From assembly GCA_963575745.1 (NCBI GenBank), contig CAUYUJ010005603.1, positions 272,862 through 336,861 of the forward strand: 64,000 bases of DNA. Reading direction: 5' to 3'. Within the stretch, counting starts at the first letter, position 1. Every line of letters begins with the position of its first letter. A program made the translations under genes and the position numbers. The notes below the pieces were generated by a model. The model made no database searches. It was not told the origin of the DNA and saw nothing but the letters and a program-made list of their open reading frames with translations. Below, in pieces: positions 55,105-64,000 of the stretch. Source of the DNA: Prorocentrum cordatum (lineage: Eukaryota; Sar; Dinophyceae; Prorocentrales; Prorocentraceae).

Positions 55105-55975
55105 TCCCCCTTATCGGACACCAGTACAGCTGGAGCATCGAGGAATCGGTATTCCTGGAGGACCTCGAGCCCGAGCGCAACCACTACTGCGGCCAGACCT
55201 CACACACTGGGGCGGTACTCTGGGACATGCGCGACTACTACAAGTACGTCGATCGGCCTACGCTGTGGGATCGCGACAGAAGGCGCAAGTTCCCCCTCTG
55301 GTTACTTTGCGTCGCTGAACCACTACCGAAGCGAGCGACTCGTCACCTACGAAACCATGGCCGTCGTCGGCTACCCCGGGCAGGGCTTGACAGCCGGCTG
55401 AGGGTACGCCACCTTCCTCGTCTAGGTCCACGCCTTGGACCCTTATCGAAACATGGCAAATAACAACGAAGTTTTGGCCCCCCCGCGCTCTTCATAGACG
55501 GCCCGCACTCCAGAAGGACCCATTACCATATGGATGTCGTCGTGCGTGGCTTAGTCAAAGGGGCGGCGGCGCTCCACGAAGTCATCGCGAGCGAGATTCA
55601 CTGCACCGTTGCCCTTAATCCATCACCCGGGCCAACTCGGAAGAGCTCTGGTCCAAGTTGAGACGAGCTCTCGGTGAATATGCCAGCGCCGTTGGCGTCT
55701 CGGGCAGGAACCTCGGCATAGACTACGCCGTGGGAAACCAGCGCAACTGGAAGAAGAGCAGGCCGGTCCTAGCTGGGCAAATGGCTAAGCTGAAGTGCCG
55801 CAGAACGCCGCTTACTCGCGCTGCGCAGGGCGGGCACTGACCTCAGGAAGCTCTTCACCACGGGCCTCGACCAATTCGGCATGTACGGCGTCGGCGCCAC
55901 TGGCTTAGACAAGCGAGAGCCTCACGACGTCCGCTCGTTATTCTTACAGCTGGTAGACGCGAGAGGCGACTCTAC
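55105..55975 (+). pseudogene. LINE reverse transcriptase, broken, catalytic motif altered
   Basis: AVLWDMRDYYKYVDRPTLWD (from ~55212) is motif A. After a frameshift near 55300, NHYRSERLVTYETMAVVGYP and GQGLTAG give motif B. After stops, LFIDGPHSRRTHYHMDVVV (~55485-55540) occupies motif C, but the Asp-Asp pair reads Asp-Gly. The thumb SKLRRALGEYASAVGVSGRN then LGIDYAVG follows at ~55650. The altered catalytic Asp would abolish polymerisation independently of the frame breaks. Confidence 0.7.
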
Positions 55976-56239
55976 GTAGGTCCAGGTCTGTCTCGCTGGC
56001 GTTGCATGAGGACTCCCCTTGAGGCAAGGTTTGGCCCCTGCACCCCTTCTGGTCTAAAACTGTTTGGAAATCTAGCTTGGACCACGCGCCTGTCAACGCC
56101 CACCCGCCCCCTGTGCTCTCCAGCTGGCGCGGCCAATTCTGGCGAGCCCGCCGTCTGCATGGGCGGAGGTGAGGGGACCTTCTGAAGCGGCGATCCTCAC
56201 TCTCTTTTTTTTTTGTTCTCTCTCTCTCTCTCTCAGGCG

Positions 56240-57850
56240 TATTAGTTGGCAGATGCACGCCCCGTTCATCCTTCTCGACCCCTCTGGCGAACGCTGGTCA
56301 TTAACGGCTTTCTCGCCCAAGCTTATTGAAGCCAAATTGCGAGATGCGTGGCCCCGCGCTCAGCTGACCGCGATTGCAAGAAAAATGGGCCTGCCCCTGG
56401 GCGCCGCGCTAGATCTGACAGTGGCCAGACAACTCATCACAGAGCGCAGCTTATCCCGTAACGAACAGGGCCTCCTCTCATCTTTCCTGTGCCATTCTTT
56501 GTGGACGCACCACCAGCTGCGCTGCACGGGCTACCCACTGGACTCCACCTGCATATGCGGGGGGTCGTCGGATTGCATTTCCCACAGTATCCACCGCTGC
56601 CCCAGCACAGCACCTCTGAAGGGGCAGATGCTTCAACCAGGTGATCCCACCATCCTCGCTGACATGCACCGTCATTTTCCTCTGGCGTGCGGTTTTTCGG
56701 TGCTTCCCGAAGCAGTGGCGGTGTCGCCGCCAGGGTCTGGGACCAACCCATACCAGCATTGGTGCAGAGACGATCTCTGCCCTGTCGAGCGCGCTTTCGA
56801 GGGCGTCGTCTTCACAGGCGGCTCCTGTTTCAAGGGTTGCCCCCGTCAGTTTCGCACGGCCGGATGGGCGGTAGCGAAGTCCGCAGGAGCGGCCCACCCG
56901 CAGACCCCCCCGCTGCTGAGCACGTCGCGGTGCTAGCGGTCATGGAGCACTGCCCGCGCGCCACCTCCATGTTCTCTGATTTCCTCGGCGTCGCGAAGTC
57001 ATCCTCTACCCCCTGGGACAGGGTAGCGGCCAGACAGCACTTTTGCGCAGGGTTGGGCATGTACTTTAGAGGGGGCCCGTCTTGGGATCAGGGCTTCCAG
57101 ATCCTCGAGGTCCCCGCCCACAGGGACCCAGAGTCCCTGCCGCCGCCCACGCACGAATGGCATCTAGCGATTGCAAATCATCTGGCCGACAAGTACGCCA
57201 AGAAGGGCGCCCCGTCGCTGGCCCAGCCGTCGGAGGCGGAACGGCAGAGTTCGGCTGACGAAGCAGCCGCGCTGAGGAGTTACCTCCCGCATGCTATCCG
57301 GGCATTGATGCTCTACCCCAAAATTGCCCCGACCAAAGGAATGAGGTCGCAATTTGACACTTACCTCAGGCAGGAAGGTCTTGTGACCGGCGTCGGAGTG
57401 GCCGGCCAGCTCCCCCCCTGCCCTCCCCCTCCGCCGCCCCCTCCCCAAGGGCCAAGGGCACTCCGCTCGCAGGGCGGCCCAAACAGAAACGGGCCAGCCC
57501 GCAAGGTGCCGCCAGCGGAGCTGAAGCACACCCGCTGGGTCTGCACGGTCTGTTTGAAAAATTTGCCCGAGGGGCAACCAGACCCGCACCGCCCGAAACG
57601 CCCTGCCCGGGCCACAGCTCTGCTATCACCGAGCTCGCCCGCAATCCGCGCAAGCATACCATCCACTTGTCCAACTGCTCACTGGTCTTCATCTGCAGCA
57701 CTCGCGGGGCATACTTGGAATCCGTGAACTTCCGGAAGCCCAAAGATGAGTGCACGCTCGGCTTTACCTCCAACGGGGCGAACTACTCCTGGGACAGATT
57801 CTCGAAGGGCCAGAACCCTGAGTTCAAGCAAGAACGGGCCAGCGAAGTGC
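56240..57850 (+). pseudogene. LINE Cys-rich finger, RNase H and C-terminal zinc tail, frameshifted
   Basis: GERWSLTAFSPKLIEAKLRD leads into a finger (CTGYPLDSTCICGG ... HSIHRCPS, 56515-56600). RNase H follows: VFTGGSC ... RTAGWAVA, where the first catalytic Asp reads Gly, then a frame change near 56900, then HEWHLAIANHLADKYAKKGA (57150-57205), the closing RNase H segment with its Asp. A Pro-rich linker precedes CTVC, and in another frame RNPRKHTIHLSNC with a Cys-poor version of the terminal finger. RNase H removes the RNA strand after first-strand synthesis. Confidence 0.7.
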
Positions 57851-58145
57851 ATGGAGGAGCACTTGTCCCTTGCCGACCTGCTGTGTTCGTAGTGCTGCGC
57901 TCTCCTTCCCCCCACCGCTTTTTCGCCTTGCGCCGCGCATGTGGAGGGGCAGGGCAAGGGGGAGGATCTGGGTGGCCGTCGCAGGGGAGCTTCACGCCGC
58001 TTCGGCGGCTGGCGCGGCGCAGGCGAGCCTGCCCAGCGGGCAGGCACCGTTGCGCACTACAAACGGGTACCACACAAGCGAAAATAAGTGCCATTGCCAC
58101 CGCGCCAAAAGAGCCCCCTGTTTGCGGTTTCAGGGAGGCCCGAAC

Positions 58146-58640
58146 GACTCCCGCCCAGCAGATGCCATTTCCTTCATGACAGCCCCAAGAGGCCACGCTC
58201 TCCCACCTGAGGCTGGAGATCGTGGCAAATTAGGGCCCTCAAGGAGGCCCTGCAGGGGCCTCCTGAGGCCTCCGTGGGGCTTTCTCGGGGGCCCTCTCGG
58301 AGCCTCCAGGGAGGTCCGACAAGCTGTCCGACTCCCGCCCAGCAGCTGCCAGGGGTCCCAGGACAGCCCCAAGAGGCCACGCTCTCCCAACTGAGGCTGG
58401 AGATCGTGGCAAATTAGGGCCCTCTGGGAGGTCATGCCCGGGCCTCCTGAGGCCTCCGTGGAACTTTCTCGGAGCCTCCAGGGAGGTCCGACAAGCTGTC
58501 CGACTCCCGCCCAGCAACTGCCAGGGGTCCCAGGACAGCCCCAGTAGACCACGGTCTCCCAACTGAGGCTGAAGACTGTGGCAAATTAGGGCCCTCTGGG
58601 AGGCTACCGGGGCCTCCCGAGGCCTCCTTGGGGCATTTTC
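58146..58640. repeat. ~170-185-bp tandem repeat, about three copies
   Basis: GACTCCCGCCCAGCAGCTGC recurs at 58146, 58330 and 58502. Each copy continues with AGGGGTCCCAGGACAGCCCC, CTCTCCCAACTGAGGCTGGA and GGCAAATTAGGGCCCTC. GGCCTCCTGAGGCCTCC-type blocks within it link it to the GGCCC repeat family. Confidence 0.9.
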
Positions 58641-58779
58641 GGGGGCCCTCGCCCTCTCGGAGCCTCAGCAGGAGTTCCCTGACGTTCGCTGCGGGCCGTT
58701 TGGCCCTCAGAGGTGGATGCCCGACCAAGGCCATCCAACAGGGGACCTTCCACCCCTTAAGGAATCGTATCGTCTCAAA

Positions 58780-58865
58780 GTTCTTCGCCTCCTCGTCCTC
58801 CTCGTCCTCCTCCTCGTCCTCGTCTTCGTCCTCGTTCTCGTCGTCCTCCTCCTCGTCCTCCTGGG
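58780..58865. repeat. (CTCGTC)n / (CCT)n low complexity
   Basis: CTCGTCCTCCTCGTCCTCC run giving Glu/Asp or Leu/Val strings in different frames. Confidence 0.9.
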
Positions 58866-59048
58866 GGTACCGTGGGTACATAGAGGCGGAGTCACTGACG
58901 CTGACGTTGACACTGCGCCCTCACGTCACGAGGGACGGCCCTACGAGGGGCGGGGCGGTCGCGCCTCGGCGCGGACAAATGTGCAAAACAATTTACAATC
59001 AAGGGGGAAGGGAGGAAAAGGAAGAGGACGCTGAAGCGGCCAGCAAGC

Positions 59049-59826
59049 TCACTCACCTTGAATACGATGTTGTTCCTGCACGTACCGCCCCTCCATTTGA
59101 GACCATAGAATACTATTTGGCGCAATTCTTTGCCAGTCCTTTGCGGAAGCCGTGCGTATGAATTTGGCAATGTCGTCGAGCCACCTCTTGTTGGGTCGGT
59201 GTGGCAACCTCCTTGCGCGTTTATCGGTCGCGGCTGGATCCCAGAATATCGCCTTCCGGCTCAATTTGCCAACGTTGTCGCTGATCGTGGAAACAAGCAG
59301 TCTCCATTGTAGTCGCCGTTGCCGTGCGCACCAATCTTCATACCCCATCTCGTGGCAATAGCCTTCAATATGCGTAGTCGTGCGCCGTATCCAATCGATC
59401 CAGGGTTCGAGAGTCCACCGGACTGCGTGAACTGGATGCTGTGGTTGTGCTACTCGTGCTGGTGTGGGTGTCGTCGCTGTCACAATCACTGTCTGCACCA
59501 GATCCGTGGAAATCTTGTTCCCCTCCTGCCGCCTCCGGACCATGGCGTCGGGGTGACCCAAGAATCATTCTGAGCATGCGGCGTTGCGTCGACCGCACTC
59601 GCGCCTCGAGCGGGATTGTCATCGTCCAAGAGCTGGAACCCTAAAACAGTGTCGGCGCAACAATGCCATTGAACAATCGAAGCCGGTCTATCAGAACATA
59701 TGAACGTGTAGTTAGATCTTGCTTGAGCAAGCCGAACTTTTTCCACGCCGCCTTGATTATTGTTTCAACCTCTCTCGCGGAGCCACACACTGTGCAACTA
59801 CCCCTGGGGCACTGGCCCAGAAACAA
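59049..59826 (-). pseudogene. C-terminal fragment of a second LINE family (no RNase H)
   Basis: Across three frames the minus strand reads AWKKFGLLKQDLTTRSYVLI and DRLRLFNGIVAPTLF (to 59641), then VRSTQRRMLRMILGSPRR (from ~59595), then WIDWIRRTTTHIEGY, WCARQRRLQWR, NKRWLDDIAKFI and WQRIAPNSILWSQMEGRYV (to 59049). These are the post-thumb segments typical of LINEs whose polymerase ends in Trp-rich repeats. No polymerase core is present, so it is strongly 5'-truncated. It lies immediately downstream of, and in the same orientation as, the RNase H-bearing relic. Confidence 0.65.
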
Positions 59827-60261
59827 TTACAGTCGAGAACAAAACTCCTCCAACGCAGACCCGCTGACCTGTTGGGCGAAATGAATTCGACGAGTGGTAG
59901 AAGGTCGCCTGCCTGCAAGTAGGGCACGCTTCTTTTTACTCTTGCTACTAGGCTCACACTGCGACCTCAGCTCCAAGGCCTCCTGGGCCCCGAATTTTCC
60001 GCAGCGGGAGCAGGACAAAACAGGGAACCCATACTCAACCACGCACGCCAACTGAAGGGCGTGTCCACAATGACCAGGTTCCTTGAGAACCTCCAAGAAG
60101 GAAGGGTTGAGGCCTATGCATGGGGTCTTTGTGAGCGGTGAGACCGGTCTCAGACATACAGAGCACCGCCAATGATCTATGTGCCAGCGAAGGATGCGTG
60201 GGGCAGTCGGGGGACTGGGGCCTCTTCGCGCGGGGGCCCACGAATCCCTTCTCAAGCACAC
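59827..60261 (-). pseudogene. LINE C-terminal zinc-finger tail
   Basis: A frame of about 145 codons carries CSVCLRPV, GHCGHALQLA, and FPVLSCSRCGKFGAQEALEL, then a basic KSKKKRALLAGRRPSTTRR. A Cys/His finger followed by a basic tail closes the RNase H-bearing LINEs; the same tail is degraded in the plus-strand relic near 57540-57760. It probably assists RNA or target DNA binding. It ends at the boundary with the other LINE fragment. Confidence 0.6.
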
Positions 60262-60291
60262 CGAACAGGTCAGCGGGGGTGGGCCAAAGGG

Positions 60292-61375
60292 CTACTTTCC
60301 CAATCCCCAGGAATAATCAACGATATAGTTTAAATGAACTAGATACGGCATTGGAAACATCGTGGCTGAAGTCATGGGAACGAGCGCCCTGGCCAGCCAG
60401 CCAGTCAGCAACCTCATTCCCGAGGATGCCCATTTTTTCCGCCTCTGTCGTTGCAGAGGTCTCGTCAAGTGGAAGGTCACCCATTCACCAAGATCGAGAT
60501 TCACGGCTACCTCGCGCCAGAAATGAGCAGAGTCTCACTTGGCCGCCAGCGCCGTGTCTGGCGACCCTTGGGCCCTCAAGAAGGCCGCAAAGTCAACCCC
60601 GATGGCGGACCTGGGGCCCACGTTGTCTTCGCTGTCAGTGTGCAGGTGGGCCACCACGACCCCTATCTGCTCGCCTACTCTGCTGCTCTGGCCAAACAAC
60701 TTGGGCACGTGCCCACGCATTCCTTTAATTAGGTCCCCCTGGGCGTCAATCGAAGCAACCCCCCACCCCGCTCTCGCCAGGTACCCCATGTTTGGCCCCA
60801 GGCAGGAACCATCACTATAAAGTTTGTCGCCAGGGGCGAAGGCAAATGGTTCGACCTTCTGGCCTCCCTGGCAGAACGTCACATGCCAGTCCTGGGATGG
60901 CGGCGTGGCTTCAAGACGCGCCATTCAGCCTCTCGTAAACAACAATTTGTTCTCTCCTGCCTCCAGCGCGTGTTGCGCCGTGGGCCCCGAGAGAGAGAAA
61001 AAATGCTGCGCGCTTTTCGGCGCCGCGGGGGCAAACCCAGATCCGATGAAAAACCGCATCGGCGACCCCGCATCCGAATTTGCACTCAGGCGCAAGAGGG
61101 TAGCCCCAGGACCTCGGCTTCACAGCCGTCGGGGCGGCTCCTCCATGCGCCTGCCTAGCAGCCACTACTCCCTTAGGTTCCATATCATACTTGCACGAGA
61201 GGACCTTCGCAGCCGCCTCCCAACAGAGCCCCTGTTCGGAAATCAAATCACCGTTTGGGTCCTCAATGGCGCGGCAGGCTGCTTTCACTACTTTCTGCAT
61301 TCGAGATTCCTTATATTGCAACTCAAAACGCTTGGCTACGACAGCAGGGGCCACCTTCAAAACATCAAGGGTCAC
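60292..61375 (-). pseudogene. LINE Cys-rich finger and RNase H domain, frameshifted
   Basis: The finger CKFGCGVADAVFHRIWVCPR lies at about 61090-61030. RNase H begins LYSDGSCLGPNMGYLARAGW (~60825-60765) with the first catalytic Asp present; a second acidic residue appears in SRVGEQIGVV. In a shifted frame the domain closes with MGILGNEVADWLAGQGARSH (~60434-60375), the conserved helix with Asn/Glu/Asp. RNase H is better preserved here than in the plus-strand relic. Confidence 0.7.
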
Positions 61376-61631
61376 CCCCTCGAGGTCGAGGAAGGAGGTG
61401 GGACCCAGGGCCGTCTACCCAACCTCCCAACGCCAGGAGAGGAGATCGCTGAGGGGCCCCTTGCTTTCCTCAAACCAAATTGTTGCAGCTGCCTGGGGGT
61501 TAAAATGGGCCTTTGCGGCCTGCCAAAGCCTGGTCGGAACAGGTGCCGGTGGAACATCATCATGCCGTCGCTGGAGGCCAGGTCGTGGTGCCGACGTCAT
61601 CCACCATTCTGCGCAATATCTGAATCACATG

Positions 61632-62998
61632 CTACACGCATGGATCGGGTCCTTCGCCCGCGCGAGCGACCAGGCCAAATCTGAATTTAGGCCCTTTCAG
61701 CGACATGCCCATTGCCATGGAGACGCGCCCTCTAAGCCGTAGTACTTGAGACGGGCTGAACGCATGGACATCACCTCCATACAGGTGCGCGGGAAACATA
61801 CTCGCGATTGCTAGCCTGGTCTTGTGGCCCTTCTTGGTGAACTTCTTGGTGCCTAACTTCTTCTCCTCGGTGGTGAGCTTTCTCCATCTCTGTGCCCTCG
61901 TGGCGTGGGCCATGGGATGGGCCCGGTGTTTGCCGCCAGTGTAACCTATTCCAAGGTTCCCGGGTCCGCACGTGCCTGGCGCCCCCAAGCCCACTGAGCA
62001 TATTCCTCGCCAACTCGGCCATCTTGCCAGAGGAGGTGACCATGTTCAGCTTGTGGGGAGCTAGGGGTAAGCCAAGTTCGTTCTGTAGTATATGTCCAAC
62101 TCTGTGTGCGTGATCTCGCATTTCTCGGAGCACCTTGACCATCGATCTTCCCCAATGATGTTGAGAGAGGTCATCGATGTGCAAGGACAGCATGTTCGTG
62201 GCATTGGCACGAGCTTCGCATTCTTCGCCCATGAGAGGGATCAGCGACATTTTTGCTTCGAAGGTTGCACTCGCTGATCCTGCTACTACGCCTCTGCGTG
62301 GGTCAGGCGAGTCCATCAGCATGCCATCGTTTTGAAGATATCTTGGCCACGTGTAGCTCTGCACAGACATCCGCAACACTGCCGCTGAGAAGTTTGTAAT
62401 GGTGCAATTAATCGCCAGAAGGTCCCATGGTACATTCTCATAGAACTGCAGCACATCCCATAAGACTGCAATGTAGTACATGTCCATGTTGCTCGCACCC
62501 TCTGAAGCTGCTGCTTGGCCCCAAACGGTGTCATTTGGGCCTCTGCCTTGTGACGTGGAGTACTGGCCTCCGAGTCCTTGGTATGTCTCCCATCTGCGTA
62601 GCCTGTCTCGCCATAGCCGTCCAGACATCCTGGTTGACGCGTTGTAGAATCCCAGCGGTCGTCGCCCCCCCCCCAGCAGGCCTGCGATTCAACTGAACAA
62701 TTAATCTCTGCACCGATGACGGATTTTGGCCGCGCATCTCCATTGGTAGCAGCAACTTGCCAAACACAGCCCTCGTATCTTCGCCAAGTAGACTGTAGTG
62801 TCGCGGGTGCCATGCATCAGGTTGGCATGTGTTCGGCTTGAAACGCTTGCTTACCCTCTTGATTGTATCCGCCGATGGAAGCTCCATACCAGGTACAGGA
62901 TGTGTTCCGAACGTGGGAATATCTCTAGGGCCATCACAACAAGCCCATGCAGCACTCCACGTGTTGCGCTCCTGCTTCATCCTTTTTCCAGTGAGCAT
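61632..62998 (-). pseudogene. LINE reverse transcriptase with HIDD motif, frameshifted
   Basis: Fingers: FKPNTCQPDAWHPRHYSLLG (~62848). Motif A: AVLWDVLQFYENVPWDLL (~62475-62420). Motif B: RRGVVAGSASATFEAKM. Motif C: SLHIDDLSQ (near 62162-62188). The HIDD form with both catalytic Asp is retained. The thumb LGLPLAPHKLNMVTSSGKMA is followed by a frameshift near 61980 into NLGIGYTGGK, the same segment as NLGIDYAVG in the plus-strand relic. The part from 62628 to 61771 is unbroken. Confidence 0.75.
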
Positions 62999-64000
62999 GC
63001 ATCAAGTGCTTGTTCTGCCGTGCCTTTGAACTGGAACTTTAGCGGCGTGATCTTCTCCTTGAGGTATCCGTGGGCCCTGCGGGCCCCTGACTCCATGGCC
63101 TGGTCACGCCGCTCCTTCCACTTGCGCCTGCGAATGCTGCTGTAATTTGCCACAACATGATCATGCCAGAAGACACACACTTGAATAACTGACTCCAAAC
63201 ATGGTAATCCGCATTCTGGCGATGCATGCATGAGGTGTCCAACAGTTCGGAGTAACGAGTTCCAAACAGTTCCAGTATATTGCTCCATCCTTCCAACCAA
63301 CTGTGAACTGGCTCTTGGTATCAAGAACACCCAGCGACTTCGCCATCTTGAAATCGTACCTAGAGAACTTCTGGCTGCAGAATGCCTTTACCTCCTTCAG
63401 ACGTTGCATGGACCACGACAGCGCTCTCTGGGGGGCCCAGCTTGCTGTGGGGCCATGCCATGAGGACCTTGCGAAGTGGCACTGGCGCCCAAGCAATTGG
63501 TGATCCCTCAGGAAGCCCCTTGCCGTCATAGCCTGTGACATGGGCCACCTCCTGCCACGCAATGTCGTTCCACATATCATATGTCTTGTTGAGCACCTCG
63601 ATCCCTGCCTTCAGGCTGTCACCCTGCAGGGTAGTCTGGCCCGAGGTGTCCCCTACTTTACCAACGAACTCATCCAATAGCCGATGTGGTTCCGACATAC
63701 CAGGGCCAGGAAGGACAGGCCCGACAAATCGGGTTACAGGCGGCGTCTGGCACTTCTTGGCAATCCTTGCCTTCTGATCCCCCGACACCGCCCTGAACGT
63801 GGGTTTGACAGGTCTGTGGGGGTCCACTGGGAGGTCGATCGCGCCTGTAATCTTTTCCACCATCGATTCTAAGGTCCTGCTGATCAGGTGGAAGTCGACT
63901 GTGGTCGCATGGTCATCGAGCACATATGAGGGGGCATGCCCATCTCCCCGCACGATGCCATCCAATATGCGTAAGGGCAGCGCATCCTTGATGGCATGTT
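62999..64000 (-). pseudogene. LINE endonuclease end and linker, frameshifted
   Basis: APSYVLDDHATTVDFHL (~63930-63885) fits the Asp-His endonuclease motif, with Asp for the usual Ser before DH. A Lys/Arg-rich linker follows through three frames: one to ~63440, then WSMQRLKEVKAFCSQKFSRY, then VFWHDHVVANYSSIRRRKWK and ARRAHGYLKEKIT. The helical basic linker leads into the polymerase. Confidence 0.55.

Larger units (their letters stand above)
55105..57850 (+). mobile_element. RNase H-bearing LINE relic, 5'-truncated
   Basis: Plus-strand order: reverse transcriptase palm and thumb (55105-55975), Cys-rich finger and RNase H (56240-57200), linker and a C-terminal Cys-containing tail (to about 57850). 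The endonuclease and ORF1 are absent; the relic starts against the (CCT)n tract. At least four frameshifts or stops make it dead. It belongs to the same superfamily as the minus-strand relic at 59.8-64 kb, with which it converges. Confidence 0.75.
59827..64000 (-). mobile_element. RNase H-bearing LINE relic, continuing beyond the right edge
   Basis: Minus-strand order: end of endonuclease and linker (64000-63000), reverse transcriptase (62998-61632), Cys-rich finger and RNase H (61375-60292), C-terminal finger (60261-59827). Motifs B and C are intact; many frameshifts break the reading. The 5' end with ORF1 and most of the endonuclease lies outside the window. Confidence 0.8.

Overview
The window is nuclear DNA from a dinoflagellate. 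The decisive mark is at 2866-2887 on the minus strand: an exact copy of the 22-nt spliced leader that dinoflagellates trans-splice onto nuclear mRNAs. It is fused to a second, 5'-truncated copy (2851-2866). Two more relict leaders (40912-40933 and 48292-48313, minus) lie just before long intron-poor reading frames. Other features agree: GC-rich and gene-poor sequence, abundant simple repeats, minisatellites, decaying non-LTR retrotransposons, and protein families I know only as dinoflagellate-type.

Layout. 1-2.9 kb: minus-strand 5' part of a LINE whose transcript carried the spliced leader. 3.8-3.9 kb: a short inverted-repeat element with a relative at 50.2 kb. 5.3-15.7 kb: a repeat block with a (CA)n tract, three arrays of one ~88-bp minisatellite, a ~101-bp array, an AT-rich triplication and a shared flanking module, plus a broken membrane-protein-like gene at 9.2-10.5 kb. 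16.8-18.4 kb: a 5'-truncated LINE. 23.95-29.2 kb: the best-preserved mobile element, an endonuclease/reverse transcriptase/zinc-finger retroelement embedded in a (CAT)n microsatellite. It ends in a hairpin and a (TAATC)10 tail, and a second reading frame is hidden in another phase inside its apparent 1682-codon ORF. 30.7-36.9 kb: C-rich, decamer, hairpin and purine-rich repeats. 37.2-48.3 kb: three minus-strand genes, namely a 1222-codon leader-bearing frame broken only by two in-frame stops, a small HU-like DNA-binding protein gene, and a leader-bearing ~1.3-kilocodon gene with AT-hook-like and HMG-box-like features. 53.6-55.1 kb: degenerate and (CCT)n repeats. 55.1-57.9 kb: plus-strand RNase H-bearing LINE relic. 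59.0-59.8 kb: C-terminal fragment of a different LINE. 59.8-64.0 kb: minus-strand RNase H-bearing LINE relic that leaves the window.

How it works together: no metabolic pathway or operon is visible. Most recognisable coding sequence is retroelement-derived or looks retroposed, as if mature leader-capped mRNAs had been copied back into the genome. Most LINE copies are dead (frameshifts, stops, an altered catalytic residue). The microsatellite-embedded element keeps long intact frames and is the most likely recently active one. Gene-like functions limited to the host are the HU-like protein and the two large unknown proteins at 37-48 kb.
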